Positions 1 through 8,533 are shown, numbered from the stretch's first letter. The stretch: 64,000 nucleotides of DNA from Fimenecus sp045631225 (GCA_045631225.1 JAZQUG010000047.1:5868-69867), one strand, 5' to 3'. Numbers and translations are program-made. Notes: a model not told the origin generated them from the sequence alone.

Positions 1-2
1 TG

Positions 3-131
3 TACGTCGGGGATGGCGATATTATAAGCCAGGCTTTTGATGTGATTCCGAAAGACAACGAGGTATTCTTGCCCAATGTTATGAGCCGAAAAAAACAGAT
101 TATTCCCAGTTTATCAGCATTGTGGGGTTAA
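3..131 (+). CDS. Manganese-dependent inorganic pyrophosphatase, C-terminal end (partial)
   Basis: An open frame runs into the window from the left edge and stops at TAA 129-131, giving about 42 residues. The end contains an SRKKQI(I/V)P motif followed by a short hydrophobic tail, which is the substrate-binding signature of the DHHA2 domain in family II (Mn/Co-dependent) pyrophosphatases such as PpaC. The family hydrolyses pyrophosphate to phosphate in the cytoplasm. Whether the full protein also has CBS/DRTGG regulatory inserts cannot be seen. The stop lies about 155 bp upstream of mgsA. Confidence 0.7.
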   Translation, partial: YVGDGDIISQAFDVIPKDNEVFLPNVMSRKKQIIPSLSALWG

Positions 132-287
132 TAAAATCCTTTGGTAAAGTGTTATGCTAATAGGAATGAATACTATTAATACAGTACTAAACTAATTACA
201 TATTAAGTTTTGATGTGTGTTGAATAATAAAAATTTGGAGATGCCACATTATATGGCACGTCCATACTACGTGAAAGGAAAAATAAA

Positions 288-695
288 ATGAAAATCGCAT
301 TAATTGCACATGACAAAAAGAAAAATGAAATTATTGAATTGGCAAAGAAGTATAAAGATGTTCTTGCTAAATATGACCTTTATGCAACAGGTACTACTGG
401 AACACTTATTATGGGTGAAACAGGTCTTAAAATTGTACGAATGAAGAGTGGTCCTAAAGGTGGTGACCAACAAATCGGTGCTATGCTTGCAAACGGTGAG
501 CTTGACCTTATTGTTTTCCTTCGTGACCCGTTGACTGCACAACCTCATGAGCCTGATGTTTCTGCACTCCTCCGTTTAGGTGATGTACAGAGAATACCTC
601 TTGCTACAAATGTCAACAGTGCAACTATTATGTTGGAGGCATTAAAGGATGAAACATTTTTCGATATGGTAAAAGGCTCTAACCCTGACGATTAA
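288..695 (+). CDS. mgsA: Methylglyoxal synthase
   Basis: 135 residues, full length for the family. It converts dihydroxyacetone phosphate to methylglyoxal and phosphate in the cytoplasm, a bypass of lower glycolysis. Visible motifs: AHD near residue 8, the TGTTG phosphate-binding turn at 34-38, GPKGGDQQ at 55-62 with the catalytic Asp, and FLRDPLTAQPHEPDV at 78-92. The start is ATG 288 behind an AAAGG ribosome site. The gene has its own terminator and so is probably a single-gene unit, although it precedes the phosphate operon. Phosphate is a known allosteric inhibitor of this enzyme family, so the neighbourhood is biologically sensible, but co-regulation is only inferred. Confidence 0.95.
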   Translation: MKIALIAHDKKKNEIIELAKKYKDVLAKYDLYATGTTGTLIMGETGLKIVRMKSGPKGGDQQIGAMLANGELDLIVFLRDPLTAQPHEPDVSALLRLGDVQRIPLATNVNSATIMLEALKDETFFDMVKGSNPDD

Positions 696-714
696 ATATC
701 ATTCGTTTAAATAA

Positions 715-756
715 AACTGATGCGTTACTTCATTGCAAGTGACGCTTTTATTTTTA
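715..756 (+). terminator. Rho-independent terminator after mgsA
   Basis: A 9-bp stem (722-730 with 737-745, one G-U pair) around a 6-nt loop is followed by TTTTATTTTT. It separates mgsA from the pst operon. Confidence 0.8.
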
Positions 757-760
757 CTTC

Positions 761-807
761 GATTTTACACCGATTTGGTTATGGATTTTACATAAGGAAG
801 ATAAAAT
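761..807 (+). promoter_or_regulatory. Candidate Pho box and promoter of the pst operon
   Basis: GATTTTACA occurs at 761-769 and again at 784-792, with a related GATTTGGTT at 772-780, so three direct repeats are spaced 11-12 bp, one helical turn apart. A TAAAAT hexamer at 802-807 can act as the -10 box, which places the repeats over the -35 region. Direct repeats of this kind are where OmpR-type PhoB/PhoP activators bind, and a PhoB gene lies in the same operon. Binding is inferred, not shown. Confidence 0.5.
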
Positions 808-870
808 GTAACCGTCGTCAAGAGAAACGACAAATAAAAACTAACAATAAATCTAAAGGAGATTTTGAAA

Positions 871-1671
871 ATGAAAAAGATTATCAGTTTAATCGCGGTA
901 GTATTAATTATGGCGTGTGCCCTCACCGCTTGTGGCGGTAATAAGGAAGCAGTTGCTACCGACGGTTCAACATCAATGAATAAGGTTATCGGTGCTTTAG
1001 GTGAAGCATTTGAAACAGACACAGGCATTACAGTAACATATAACGCAACAGGTTCAGGTGCAGGTATTCAGGCTGTTCAGGAAGGTAGATGTGACATTGG
1101 TCTTGCAAGTCGTAATCTTAAAGATGAAGAAAAGGCAAATGGTCTTGAAGAAACTATTCTCGCTTATGATGGTATTGCAATTATCGTTAACCCTGCAAAC
1201 CCTGTAAAAGACCTTGATGTAGAAACAATCGCAAAAATCTACACAGGTGAAATCAAGAATTGGAAAGAAGTTGGCGGTAACGATGCTGAAATCGTACTTA
1301 TCGGTCGTGAAGCAGGCAGCGGTACAAGAGACGGTTTTGAATCAATTACAGATACCGAAGACAAATGTGCATACCGTCAGGAACTTACATCAACAGGTGA
1401 CGTTATCACAACTGTTGCAAGTAACCCTAACGCAATTGGTTATGCTTCTCTTGCATCAGTAAAAGATACTGTAAAAGCTCTCACTGTTGATGGTGTAGCT
1501 CCAAGCGAAGCAACAATCAAAGATGGTAGTTATGTGATTCAGCGTCCATTCGTACTTGTAACAAAAAAGGATACCGCTCTTTCAGAAAATGCACAGGAAT
1601 TCTTCGATTTCATCACTTCAGAAGCAGCACACGAGATTATCACATCAGCAAGTGTTGTTCCTGCTAACTAA
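871..1671 (+). CDS. pstS: Phosphate ABC transporter, substrate-binding lipoprotein
   Basis: 266 residues. The protein captures phosphate outside the membrane for PstCAB. A lipoprotein signal peptide is clear: basic KK, a hydrophobic stretch, then the lipobox LTAC with Cys near 21. Phosphate-contact motifs are visible: DGSTSMNKV near 31, GSGAGIQAV near 62 and GREAGSGTRDGFE near 147-159. ATG 871 is preferred because GGAG at 858-861 sits 9 nt upstream; the in-frame TTG at 865 would be too close. First gene of pstSCAB-phoU-phoBR. A short imperfect hairpin lies in the 50-bp gap before pstC and might reduce read-through or protect the abundant pstS message. Confidence 0.93.
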   Translation: MKKIISLIAVVLIMACALTACGGNKEAVATDGSTSMNKVIGALGEAFETDTGITVTYNATGSGAGIQAVQEGRCDIGLASRNLKDEEKANGLEETILAYDGIAIIVNPANPVKDLDVETIAKIYTGEIKNWKEVGGNDAEIVLIGREAGSGTRDGFESITDTEDKCAYRQELTSTGDVITTVASNPNAIGYASLASVKDTVKALTVDGVAPSEATIKDGSYVIQRPFVLVTKKDTALSENAQEFFDFITSEAAHEIITSASVVPAN

Positions 1672-1725
1672 GTATTTTGAGCGACGGTGATTATCTGCCG
1701 CCGCTTATTCCCATTGAGGTATTAT

Positions 1726-2598
1726 ATGAACAAAAAACGATTATTTGAAAATATCATACACGGAATTTTTCTTGTGTTGGGACTGATAACTGTTGGTTGT
1801 GTTCTGCTCATTACTGTGTATCTTATTATATCAGGTTTGCCTGCAATTAAAGAAATTGGTTTATTTGATTTCTTGTTCGGAAAAGAGTGGGCATCTACGG
1901 CAGAAGAGCCTAAATACGGAATATTACCTTTCATATTGACAAGTGTGTATGGCACAGCAGGAGCAATACTGATAGGAGTACCTATAGGCTTTTTTACAGC
2001 GGTTTATCTTTCAAAAGTTGCAAACAAAAGGGTTCGCTCAGTAGTGGAATCCGCAATCAATCTTCTTGCAGGTATTCCGTCGGTTGTATACGGCCTTGTT
2101 GGTATGCTTGTGCTTGTACCTGCAATCAGAGAAATATTCAATATTCCTGACGGTGCCAGCTTGCTTGCGGCAATTATTGTTCTTGCAATTATGATACTTC
2201 CTAATATTATTAAAGTATCAATCACAGCTCTTGATGCTGTTCCAAAGGAATATGAGGACGCTTCCCTTGCTTTAGGTGCTACTGATACTGAAACATATTT
2301 TAAAGTTTCAGTACCAGCCGCAAAAAGTGGCATTGCTGCAGCCGTTGTACTGGGTGTAGGTCGTGCTATCGGTGAGGCAATGGCAGTTATGATGGTAGCG
2401 GGCAATGTAGCAAATATGCCTTCTCTGTTTCAGAGCGTTCGTTTCCTTACAACAGCAGTGGCAAGTGAAATGGCATATTCAAGTCCCGGTAGTTTGCAAA
2501 GAAACGCCTTGTTCTCTATCGCACTTGTACTCTTCCTGTTTATTATGCTCATTAATGCTACGCTTAACTTTTTCTTAAAGCGAGATAAGGAGAAATAA
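1726..2598 (+). CDS. pstC: Phosphate ABC transporter permease PstC
   Basis: 290 residues with about six membrane segments, the first near residues 10-32. It forms the transmembrane channel with PstA. The cytoplasmic EAA-type loop that contacts the ATPase is visible as EYEDASLALGATDTETYFKV near residue 177. ATG 1726 with GAGG at 1716-1719 is the likely start; an upstream GTG at 1687 in frame has no ribosome site. It ends 1 bp before pstA, consistent with translational coupling. Confidence 0.93.
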   Translation: MNKKRLFENIIHGIFLVLGLITVGCVLLITVYLIISGLPAIKEIGLFDFLFGKEWASTAEEPKYGILPFILTSVYGTAGAILIGVPIGFFTAVYLSKVANKRVRSVVESAINLLAGIPSVVYGLVGMLVLVPAIREIFNIPDGASLLAAIIVLAIMILPNIIKVSITALDAVPKEYEDASLALGATDTETYFKVSVPAAKSGIAAAVVLGVGRAIGEAMAVMMVAGNVANMPSLFQSVRFLTTAVASEMAYSSPGSLQRNALFSIALVLFLFIMLINATLNFFLKRDKEK

Positions 2599-2599
2599 G

Positions 2600-3442
2600 A
2601 TGAATAACAAAAGAAAAATATATATCGTCTTAATGCGTGGTTTAATGGTCGTATCCACTGCTCTGACAGTAGCACTTGTTCTCTTTCTTATGGGTTATGT
2701 TTTAGTTAAGGGACTTCCTAATATATCATGGGAACTTCTTTCGACAAAGCCCAGTTATATTACTGAAAGAATCGGTATTTTACCCGATGTTCTTAACACG
2801 GTTTATATCGTTCTTGCTACACTCGTTATTGTGTTACCTCTCGGTGTAGGTGCGGCCATATATCTTACAGAATATGCCAAAAATAAAAAGGTTGTAGGTA
2901 TAATTGAATATGCGTCAGAAACTCTTTCAGGTATTCCGTCAATAATATATGGTCTTGTTGGTATGCTTCTTTTTTCGAATAACTTCGGAACCAGTCTTAT
3001 TGCAGGTGCTTTGACGCTTGTTATTATGAATTTGCCAACCGTAATGCGTACAACACAGGAAAGCTTGAAAACTGTTCCGCAGAGTTACCGAGAAGGTGCC
3101 TTCGGTCTTGGTGCAGGTAAATGGAGAGTAATTCGCACTGTAGTTCTTCCCGGATGTGTTGACGGTGTGATAACAGGATGTATTTTATCAGTCGGCAGAA
3201 TACTTGGTGAATCAGCAGCACTGCTCTTTACCGCAGGCTTTGCCCACGCTCTCAACGGTATTTTTGAAGGACTTACAAGTCCCGGTGCAACATTGACCGT
3301 AGCACTTTATGTATATGCAAAAGAGGAAGGCGAATTTGGTGTTGCCTTTGCTATTGCAGCAATTCTTATGATTTTAACATTACTTATAAACTTGTCTGCC
3401 ACAATGGTAGGAAAACATTTTTCTAAGAGGAGAGGCGTATGA
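2600..3442 (+). CDS. pstA: Phosphate ABC transporter permease PstA
   Basis: 280 residues, six predicted membrane spans, homologous in layout to PstC. The EAA loop reads SYREGAFGLGAGKWRVIRTV near residue 160. It pairs with PstC as the second permease subunit. ATG 2600 follows AAGGAG by 6 nt and pstB overlaps its last 4 bases. Confidence 0.93.
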   Translation: MNNKRKIYIVLMRGLMVVSTALTVALVLFLMGYVLVKGLPNISWELLSTKPSYITERIGILPDVLNTVYIVLATLVIVLPLGVGAAIYLTEYAKNKKVVGIIEYASETLSGIPSIIYGLVGMLLFSNNFGTSLIAGALTLVIMNLPTVMRTTQESLKTVPQSYREGAFGLGAGKWRVIRTVVLPGCVDGVITGCILSVGRILGESAALLFTAGFAHALNGIFEGLTSPGATLTVALYVYAKEEGEFGVAFAIAAILMILTLLINLSATMVGKHFSKRRGV

Positions 3443-4194
3443 GCGAAATAATGACAGCTAATGATTTATGCTTGTGGTATGGCGAAAATCAGGCTTTAAA
3501 AAATATAAACATATCAATTCCTGAAAAGAGCATCACAGCTTTAATCGGCCCTTCAGGTTGCGGTAAATCAACCTTTCTTAAAACTCTCAACCGTATGAAT
3601 GACCTTATCCCAACAGTGAAAATTGAGGGTGAAGTTTCATATAACGGAAGAAACATTTTTGATAAAGATGTAGATGTAAATGAGCTTCGTCGTGATATTG
3701 GTATGGTGTTTCAAAAACCCAATCCTTTCCCTATGAGCATATATGATAATATTGCTTACGGGCCACGTACACATGGAATCACAAGCAAAGTAAAACTTGA
3801 TGAAATCGTAGAAAAAGCACTTAAGGATGCAGCAATATGGGATGAAGTAAAAGACAGACTCAAGAAAAACGCTCTTGGTCTTTCGGGCGGTCAACAACAG
3901 CGTCTTTGTATTGCTCGTGCTCTTGCGGTAGAGCCAAAAGTGTTACTTATGGACGAGCCAACATCAGCTCTTGACCCTATTTCAACTTCCAGAATTGAAG
4001 AACTTGCATTGCAATTGAAAGAAAAATATACTATAATCATAGTAACTCATAATATGCAACAAGCAGTTCGTATTTCTGATAATACAGCGTTCTTCCTTCT
4101 TGGTGAATTAATTGAAGTTGATAAAACAGAAAAATTGTTCTCTCAACCCGCAGATAAACGTACAGAGGATTATATTACAGGAAGGTTTGGATGA
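3439..4194 (+). CDS. pstB: Phosphate ABC transporter ATP-binding protein
   Basis: 251 residues, typical length. This is the ATPase that energises phosphate import. Walker A GPSGCGKST is at 37-45, the Q-loop at FQKPNPFPMS, the ABC signature LSGGQQQR near 148, Walker B VLLMDEPTSALDP near 168, and the switch His in IIVTHNMQQAVR. The start ATG overlaps the pstA stop. Confidence 0.96.
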   Translation: MSEIMTANDLCLWYGENQALKNINISIPEKSITALIGPSGCGKSTFLKTLNRMNDLIPTVKIEGEVSYNGRNIFDKDVDVNELRRDIGMVFQKPNPFPMSIYDNIAYGPRTHGITSKVKLDEIVEKALKDAAIWDEVKDRLKKNALGLSGGQQQRLCIARALAVEPKVLLMDEPTSALDPISTSRIEELALQLKEKYTIIIVTHNMQQAVRISDNTAFFLLGELIEVDKTEKLFSQPADKRTEDYITGRFG

Positions 4195-4195
4195 T

Positions 4196-4840
4196 ATGAG
4201 AAGCAGATTTGATGAGCAACTTGGTTTGCTTAATAAAAAGATGATTGAAATGGGAGCACAGTGCGAAGAACTTATTGCTTTAGTTGCGAAAGCATTGTTA
4301 AACGGCGACGCAGAAAGTGCTAAAAAGGCAAAATCACAAGGTCACGAAATTGACCAAATGGAAAGAGAAATTGAATCCATTTGTCTGAAACTCTTGCTTC
4401 AACAGCAACCTGTTGCAAAAGACCTTCGTGTAATTTCGGCAGCTCTTAAAATGATAACTGATATGGAAAGAATCGGAGACCAGGCAGAAGATATTGCAGA
4501 GATTATACCTTTTCTTAACGGTAAAACGGGTGCTGAATTCGATGATTTCAAGCTTATGGCCCAAGTGACCTGCAAAATGGTAACTAACAGTATTGATGCT
4601 TATGTAAGACAGGATGTTAAGCTTGCAAAAGCCGTTCTTGAGCACGATGATATAGTTGATGATGCTTTCAGAAAAATGAAGGCTTCTTTAATTAAAATGA
4701 TTGCCGATAACAATGCAGATGGTGAATATGCCATTGACCTGCTTATGATAGCAAAATACTTTGAACGCATTGGAGACCATGCAACAAACATAGCAGAATG
4801 GGTTGAATTTTCTGTAACAGGTGTTCATAAAGGAGAGTAA
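4196..4840 (+). CDS. phoU: Phosphate transport regulator PhoU
   Basis: 214 residues, all-helical, with the two PhoU repeats: each carries an ER(I)GD(Q/H) metal-binding motif, MERIGDQAEDI in the first and FERIGDHATNIAEWV in the second. PhoU links the Pst transporter to the PhoR kinase and damps signalling when phosphate is plentiful. ATG 4196 is chosen: it lies 1 base after the pstB stop with GGAAGG upstream and gives the usual family length. A longer in-frame reading from 4112 inside pstB is not credible. Confidence 0.93.
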   Translation: MRSRFDEQLGLLNKKMIEMGAQCEELIALVAKALLNGDAESAKKAKSQGHEIDQMEREIESICLKLLLQQQPVAKDLRVISAALKMITDMERIGDQAEDIAEIIPFLNGKTGAEFDDFKLMAQVTCKMVTNSIDAYVRQDVKLAKAVLEHDDIVDDAFRKMKASLIKMIADNNADGEYAIDLLMIAKYFERIGDHATNIAEWVEFSVTGVHKGE

Positions 4841-4843
4841 TTT

Positions 4844-5518
4844 ATGATTTGGTGTGTTGACGACGACAATACTATCCGTGAAATTGAGGTTTACACTTTA
4901 GAGCAAACGGGCTTTACTGCCCGTGGCTTTGCTGACGGTGTTTCTATGCTGGAGGCTCTTAAAGCTGAAATCCCCGAACTCATTATTTTAGATATTATGA
5001 TGCCTGAACCTGACGGGATTGAAGTGCTTAAAAGACTTCGTTCAGAACCTAAATATAAAGATATTCCCGTTATTATGGCAACAGCCAAGGGTACAGAAAT
5101 GGACAAAATCGGTGGTTTGAACTCAGGTGCTGACGATTATCTTGTAAAACCTTTCGGTGTTATGGAAATGGTTGCTCGCGTGAATGCAGTTCTTCGTCGC
5201 ACAACAAAAGTAGTTCCCACTGATGATATAACTGTTGGGGCAATTACTCTTAAAGAGAAAGAGCATAAAGTAATTGCTGACAGTAAAAAAATTGAACTTA
5301 CCCATAAGGAATTTGAAATGCTTAAATTTTTTATGCTAAATCCGGGAATGGTATTTTCAAGAGATAGGCTGATGAGTGAAATATGGGGAATGAATTACAT
5401 CGGTGAAACTCGTACTGTTGATATGCATATCAAAACTCTTCGTCAGAAACTTGGAAATGCCGGTGGTCAGATAAAAACAGTAATCGGTGTGGGTTACAGA
5501 TTGGAGAATGAAGTATGA
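4844..5518 (+). CDS. phoB: Phosphate regulon response regulator, OmpR family
   Basis: 224 residues. The receiver domain (1-120) has the acidic cluster DDD at 6-8, the phospho-acceptor Asp50 in ILDIMMPEPDG, and the conserved Lys in DDYLVKPFG. The C-terminal winged helix (about 128-222) carries LTHKEFEMLKFF and RTVDMHIKTLRQKL, typical of OmpR/PhoB. It very probably activates the pst promoter through the repeats at 761-792. It sits 3 bp after phoU and overlaps phoR by 4 bp. The name PhoP would be equally valid in Firmicutes. Confidence 0.9.
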   Translation: MIWCVDDDNTIREIEVYTLEQTGFTARGFADGVSMLEALKAEIPELIILDIMMPEPDGIEVLKRLRSEPKYKDIPVIMATAKGTEMDKIGGLNSGADDYLVKPFGVMEMVARVNAVLRRTTKVVPTDDITVGAITLKEKEHKVIADSKKIELTHKEFEMLKFFMLNPGMVFSRDRLMSEIWGMNYIGETRTVDMHIKTLRQKLGNAGGQIKTVIGVGYRLENEV

Positions 5519-7161
5519 GAAAAAAGATATTTCGCTCCATTTTTACAGTAGCATTGGTTGTTTTACTCGCAAGTATCGGTATTGCAACAAGTTTTCTTTA
5601 TGACCATTTCAATACTTCACAGCAAAGTCAGTTACAAGCGGAACTTCACCTTGTTGCTGATACCGTTAACGAGGTAGGTATTGAATACTTTGAAACCTTT
5701 GATTCAAGTGTTTTCCGTTTTACAGTTGTTGGTGCAGATGGTAGTGTTCTTTATGATACCCAGGCAATCGCCAATGAAATGGAAAATCACGCCGACAGAG
5801 AAGAAATCATTGAAGCATTTCAACGCGGTAAAGGAAGCAGTGCAAGAACATCTTCAACTCTTACAGAAAAGACTTTTTACGAGGCAGTTTTACTTGAAAA
5901 CGGTGATGTTCTTCGTATTTCAGTAAACCAACTCACCATAGGTGCTCTTATTGTTGGTATGCTTCCAGCAATTTTTGTTATTATACTTATTGCAACCGTT
6001 GTTGCTATTGTTCTTTCACTCACAATGGCAAAACATGTTACTGAACCACTTATGAACCTTGACCTTGAACGTCCTGCTGAGAACGTGGCTTATGAAGAAC
6101 TTACACCTATACTTACAAAATTACATAAGCAACACAAGCAAATCAAAAAGCAAACTAAATCAATCCGTCGCAAGTCAGAAGAGTTTGACCAGATTGTAGC
6201 GTCAATGAATGAAGGTCTTGTTCTTCTTGACGAACACGCTATGATTTTAAGTATTAATCAAGCGGCAAAGAAAATTTTCGGTGTCAACAAAGATGTTAAG
6301 GGCGATGATTTCCTTTTATATGACCGTACAAGTAAAACGAGCAAAGCCATATGGGATGCTCTTGAAGAAAAACACTCCGAATATACCGAAGAAAGAAACG
6401 GGTCTGTATATCAGTTTACAGTTAATCCTATTGAATCATCAGGTAAGGTGCTCGGTGTAATCATACTTGTTTTTGACGTTACTGACCGTGCCTTTGCGGA
6501 GCGTAACCGTCAGGAATTTACTGCAAACGTCAGTCATGAACTTAAAACTCCCCTTCAGTCTATTATCGGAAGTACGGAGCTTCTTGAAACAGGTCTCGTA
6601 AAAGACGAAGACAAAGGAAAATTTATTGGAAATATACGAAAAGAAGCATCAAGACTTGTATCTTTAATCAATGATATTATCCGTCTTTCACAGCTTGATG
6701 AAAACGTAGAGTCCGCTACTGAAACAGTAGAACTTATGAGTGTTGCAAATGAGGTTGTTGAGGTGCTTTCCACATCAGCATCAGAGAAAAATATCAGCTT
6801 ATATGTAGATGGTGAACCTTGCACAATCTTCGGTGTACAGCGTTATATTTATGAGATTATTTATAACCTTTGTGACAATGCAATCCGTTATAACGTTGAC
6901 GGTGGAAAGGTTACGATAAAAATTTCTAAAGAATCAGGAAGTCCCGAAATCTCTGTCACAGATACAGGTATAGGAATTGCACCTGAACACCAGGGACGTA
7001 TTTTTGAAAGATTTTACAGAGTTGATAAAAGCCACTCAAAAGAAACAGGCGGAACAGGTCTCGGTCTTTCGATTGTAAAACACGCCGTTCAGTATCATAA
7101 CGCCAGAGTATCCCTTGAAAGTGAAGTCGGTAACGGCACTACTGTTACTGTAAAATTCTAA
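5515..7161 (+). CDS. phoR: Phosphate regulon sensor histidine kinase
   Basis: 548 residues. There are two membrane segments (about 7-27 and 143-168) enclosing a roughly 115-residue extracellular sensor, followed by a linker coiled coil, a PAS domain (about 220-325), the dimerisation/phospho-acceptor domain with His341 in NVSHELKTPLQS, and an ATPase domain with N box NLCDNAIRYN, G1 DTGIGI and G2 GGTGLGLSIVKH. It is the cognate kinase for the overlapping phoB gene. Last gene of the operon. Confidence 0.9.
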   Translation: MRKKIFRSIFTVALVVLLASIGIATSFLYDHFNTSQQSQLQAELHLVADTVNEVGIEYFETFDSSVFRFTVVGADGSVLYDTQAIANEMENHADREEIIEAFQRGKGSSARTSSTLTEKTFYEAVLLENGDVLRISVNQLTIGALIVGMLPAIFVIILIATVVAIVLSLTMAKHVTEPLMNLDLERPAENVAYEELTPILTKLHKQHKQIKKQTKSIRRKSEEFDQIVASMNEGLVLLDEHAMILSINQAAKKIFGVNKDVKGDDFLLYDRTSKTSKAIWDALEEKHSEYTEERNGSVYQFTVNPIESSGKVLGVIILVFDVTDRAFAERNRQEFTANVSHELKTPLQSIIGSTELLETGLVKDEDKGKFIGNIRKEASRLVSLINDIIRLSQLDENVESATETVELMSVANEVVEVLSTSASEKNISLYVDGEPCTIFGVQRYIYEIIYNLCDNAIRYNVDGGKVTIKISKESGSPEISVTDTGIGIAPEHQGRIFERFYRVDKSHSKETGGTGLGLSIVKHAVQYHNARVSLESEVGNGTTVTVKF

Positions 7162-7164
7162 TAA

Positions 7165-7210
7165 ATAAAAAATTTCCCGTTGGATAAACAAGTGCCTATC
7201 CAACGGGATT
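7165..7210. terminator. Terminator between phoR and a convergent gene remnant
   Basis: A perfect 11-bp stem (7176-7186 with 7197-7207) around a 10-nt loop. On the minus strand it is followed by AAATTTTTTATTTATT, a good U-tract, so it originally served the minus-strand gene at 7221-7588. It may also slow transcription leaving phoR, although the plus-strand tail is poor in T. Confidence 0.7.
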
Positions 7211-7220
7211 ATGTTATAAA

Positions 7221-7588
7221 TTACAGAATCTCATCGCTATAAATCGCTCTTTCTCCAACAATAAAATCAGGACTGTTAATAGCGGTAATAAAAATGCTTT
7301 CTGACTTAATCCTTGCTTTTTCACAAAGTTGTTTTATATCTTCTGTTCAAGTTCTTCAGAGATTTTCTCGTAATCAGCTTGTTCATCACTATCAACCTTA
7401 CCATCTTCAAGAATTTCCATAAGACGGATTTTTTCGTGATTAACATTTCGAAGAGACACTGCCATATTAACGAGAATTTCGTGAATACTGCCATTGAATG
7501 TCACCTCTGGTGCATCAATTCTGCCTATTGCACACTCGTTGCAACAGTAATAATTACGAAGCTCAGGCTTGTTGTATCTTTTAGCCAT
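7221..7588 (-). pseudogene. Remnant of an XRE-type regulator, C-terminal part, frameshifted
   Basis: The minus strand reads from ATG 7588 through MAKRYNKPELRNYYCCNEC to a stop at 7334. Removing one base near 7338-7345 lets the frame continue as KTTCEKARIKSES... to a natural stop at 7221-7223, where a matching terminator follows. The Asn-Tyr-Tyr-Cys-Cys-Asn-Glu-Cys pattern and the helical EELEQKIKT segment resemble the C-terminal part of XRE regulators common in Clostridia mobile elements. No helix-turn-helix can be found upstream; the extended frame meets TAA within 20 codons. I therefore read it as a decayed 5'-truncated gene. A sequencing error would explain the frameshift but not the missing N-terminus. 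Confidence 0.5.
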
Positions 7589-7716
7589 TGCAACAACGTC
7601 TTCATGGTGCGAGTGTTCATAAGGGATTTACTCAAAATACAAGTAAAACCGGCTTCAAACATAGTATTCTACACTCCTGCTGTTGCTTAATAGAGAAACA
7701 AACGGAGGTTTACATA

Positions 7717-7995
7717 ATGTCAACTATCATTGAAGATTTCTACTATGGCAACCTTGAGCCACAAGAAGTCAATTCAGAATTAACACCTAAACTTAAGAAG
7801 AAACTGAGTAACCTTGCAGAGAAGGAAGAGCAGCTTTCAGCAAGATTGAACGGTGAGGATAAAGAGCTGTTTCAAAACTATGTAAGTGCTTACATTGAAT
7901 TTTCAACTACAAGTAATGCCGACAGCTTTATATCAGGCTTTAGTCTCGGTGCAAGATTTACATACGACACATTTGTTAAGAATATGAAAGGATGA
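7717..7995 (+). CDS. DUF6809-like small protein
   Basis: 92 residues, beginning MSTIIEDFYYGNLEPQE, the characteristic opening of a small family found in Clostridia genomes and their integrative elements (recalled as DUF6809). It is rich in charged helices with the motif GFSLGARFTYD near the end. No function is known. ATG 7717 has GGAGG 7-8 nt upstream; the in-frame extension to 7588 has no ribosome site. It overlaps the following tnpV reading frame. Confidence 0.7.
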   Translation: MSTIIEDFYYGNLEPQEVNSELTPKLKKKLSNLAEKEEQLSARLNGEDKELFQNYVSAYIEFSTTSNADSFISGFSLGARFTYDTFVKNMKG

Positions 7996-8003
7996 ATGCT
8001 ACT

Positions 8004-8369
8004 ATGAAAAACAATACAAATATTATATACAGACAAGTTGGAGATTATAATATTCCGAATCTCATTTTACCGTCCGAAGAAGCAAACATCAGACTCGGCA
8101 AATGGGGAATGCTACATAAGGACTATCTGCTGAAACATAAGAAAGTGTTATTTGCAACCCTACTCGCAGAAGGAAAACTTTATCAACACTGTGCTGAGGT
8201 TGAAAAGCAGGCACAGCAGATGTTTGATACTCTGGTTGAACAGATGAAACAAACTGAAGGTGTAACAGAGACACTTAAAGAAGAGAATCAGATAGAGTGG
8301 GTTGGTCGGATGAATAATATCCGTAACAGGGCTAAAGAAATAGTAACTAATGATATAATTTATAGCTAA
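8004..8369 (+). CDS. TnpV-like transposon-encoded protein
   Basis: 121 residues. The pattern Y(R)QVGDYNIPNLILP ... GKWGMLHKDYLLKHKK ... QMKQTEGVTE ... WVGRMNNIRNRAKEIV is that of the TnpV family first described from Tn4451-type transposons of Clostridia. Its role in transposition is unknown. No recombinase gene accompanies it here, so it marks a degraded element. ATG 8004 is preferred over 7992 because GAAAGG at 7986-7991 abuts the earlier ATG; the spacing to 8004 is somewhat long. Confidence 0.75.
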   Translation: MKNNTNIIYRQVGDYNIPNLILPSEEANIRLGKWGMLHKDYLLKHKKVLFATLLAEGKLYQHCAEVEKQAQQMFDTLVEQMKQTEGVTETLKEENQIEWVGRMNNIRNRAKEIVTNDIIYS

Positions 8370-8375
8370 TCAAAA

Positions 8376-8490
8376 ATGGCACCTTACCTCACAGCAGAAG
8401 AACAGCGGTATGTCTTCAATGTCTTGCAACAAACTGATAGCACAAGGCAGATATACGGATGCTGTTGACGAGGTTATAATGAAATTGTGA
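8376..8490 (+). pseudogene. Decayed coding fragment, possibly ParB-like
   Basis: Directly after tnpV an ATG opens MAPYLTAEEQRYVFNVLQQT, which then runs into a stop. In another frame the sequence continues as GRYTDAVDEVIMKL and stops at 8488-8490, just before a terminator. The Y-L-T-x-E-E-Q segment resembles the helix ahead of the C-terminal region in ParB-like proteins of integrative elements, with an internal deletion. The family assignment is weak; the frame disruption and the position before a terminator are what is seen. Confidence 0.35.
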
Positions 8491-8502
8491 AAATGGATAC
8501 AT

Positions 8503-8533
8503 AGCGGCAGAGATTTTTCTCTGTCGCTTTTCT
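8503..8533 (+). terminator. Terminator closing the tnpV segment
   Basis: Stem 8503-8512 with 8519-8528 (one G-U pair), T-rich loop, then TTTTCTAT on the plus strand. Confidence 0.7.

Noticed and set aside
1675..1712. Terminator between pstS and pstC
   Set aside because: The hairpin has a mismatch and no T-tract, so it may at most modulate read-through.
2004..2405. Long minus-strand ORF inside pstC
   Set aside because: Pure antisense shadow of a well-conserved gene; no ribosome site and no recognisable protein pattern.
7313..7690. 125-codon plus-strand ORF opposite the regulator remnant
   Set aside because: The minus strand carries the recognisable protein; this frame is a shadow with no ribosome site.
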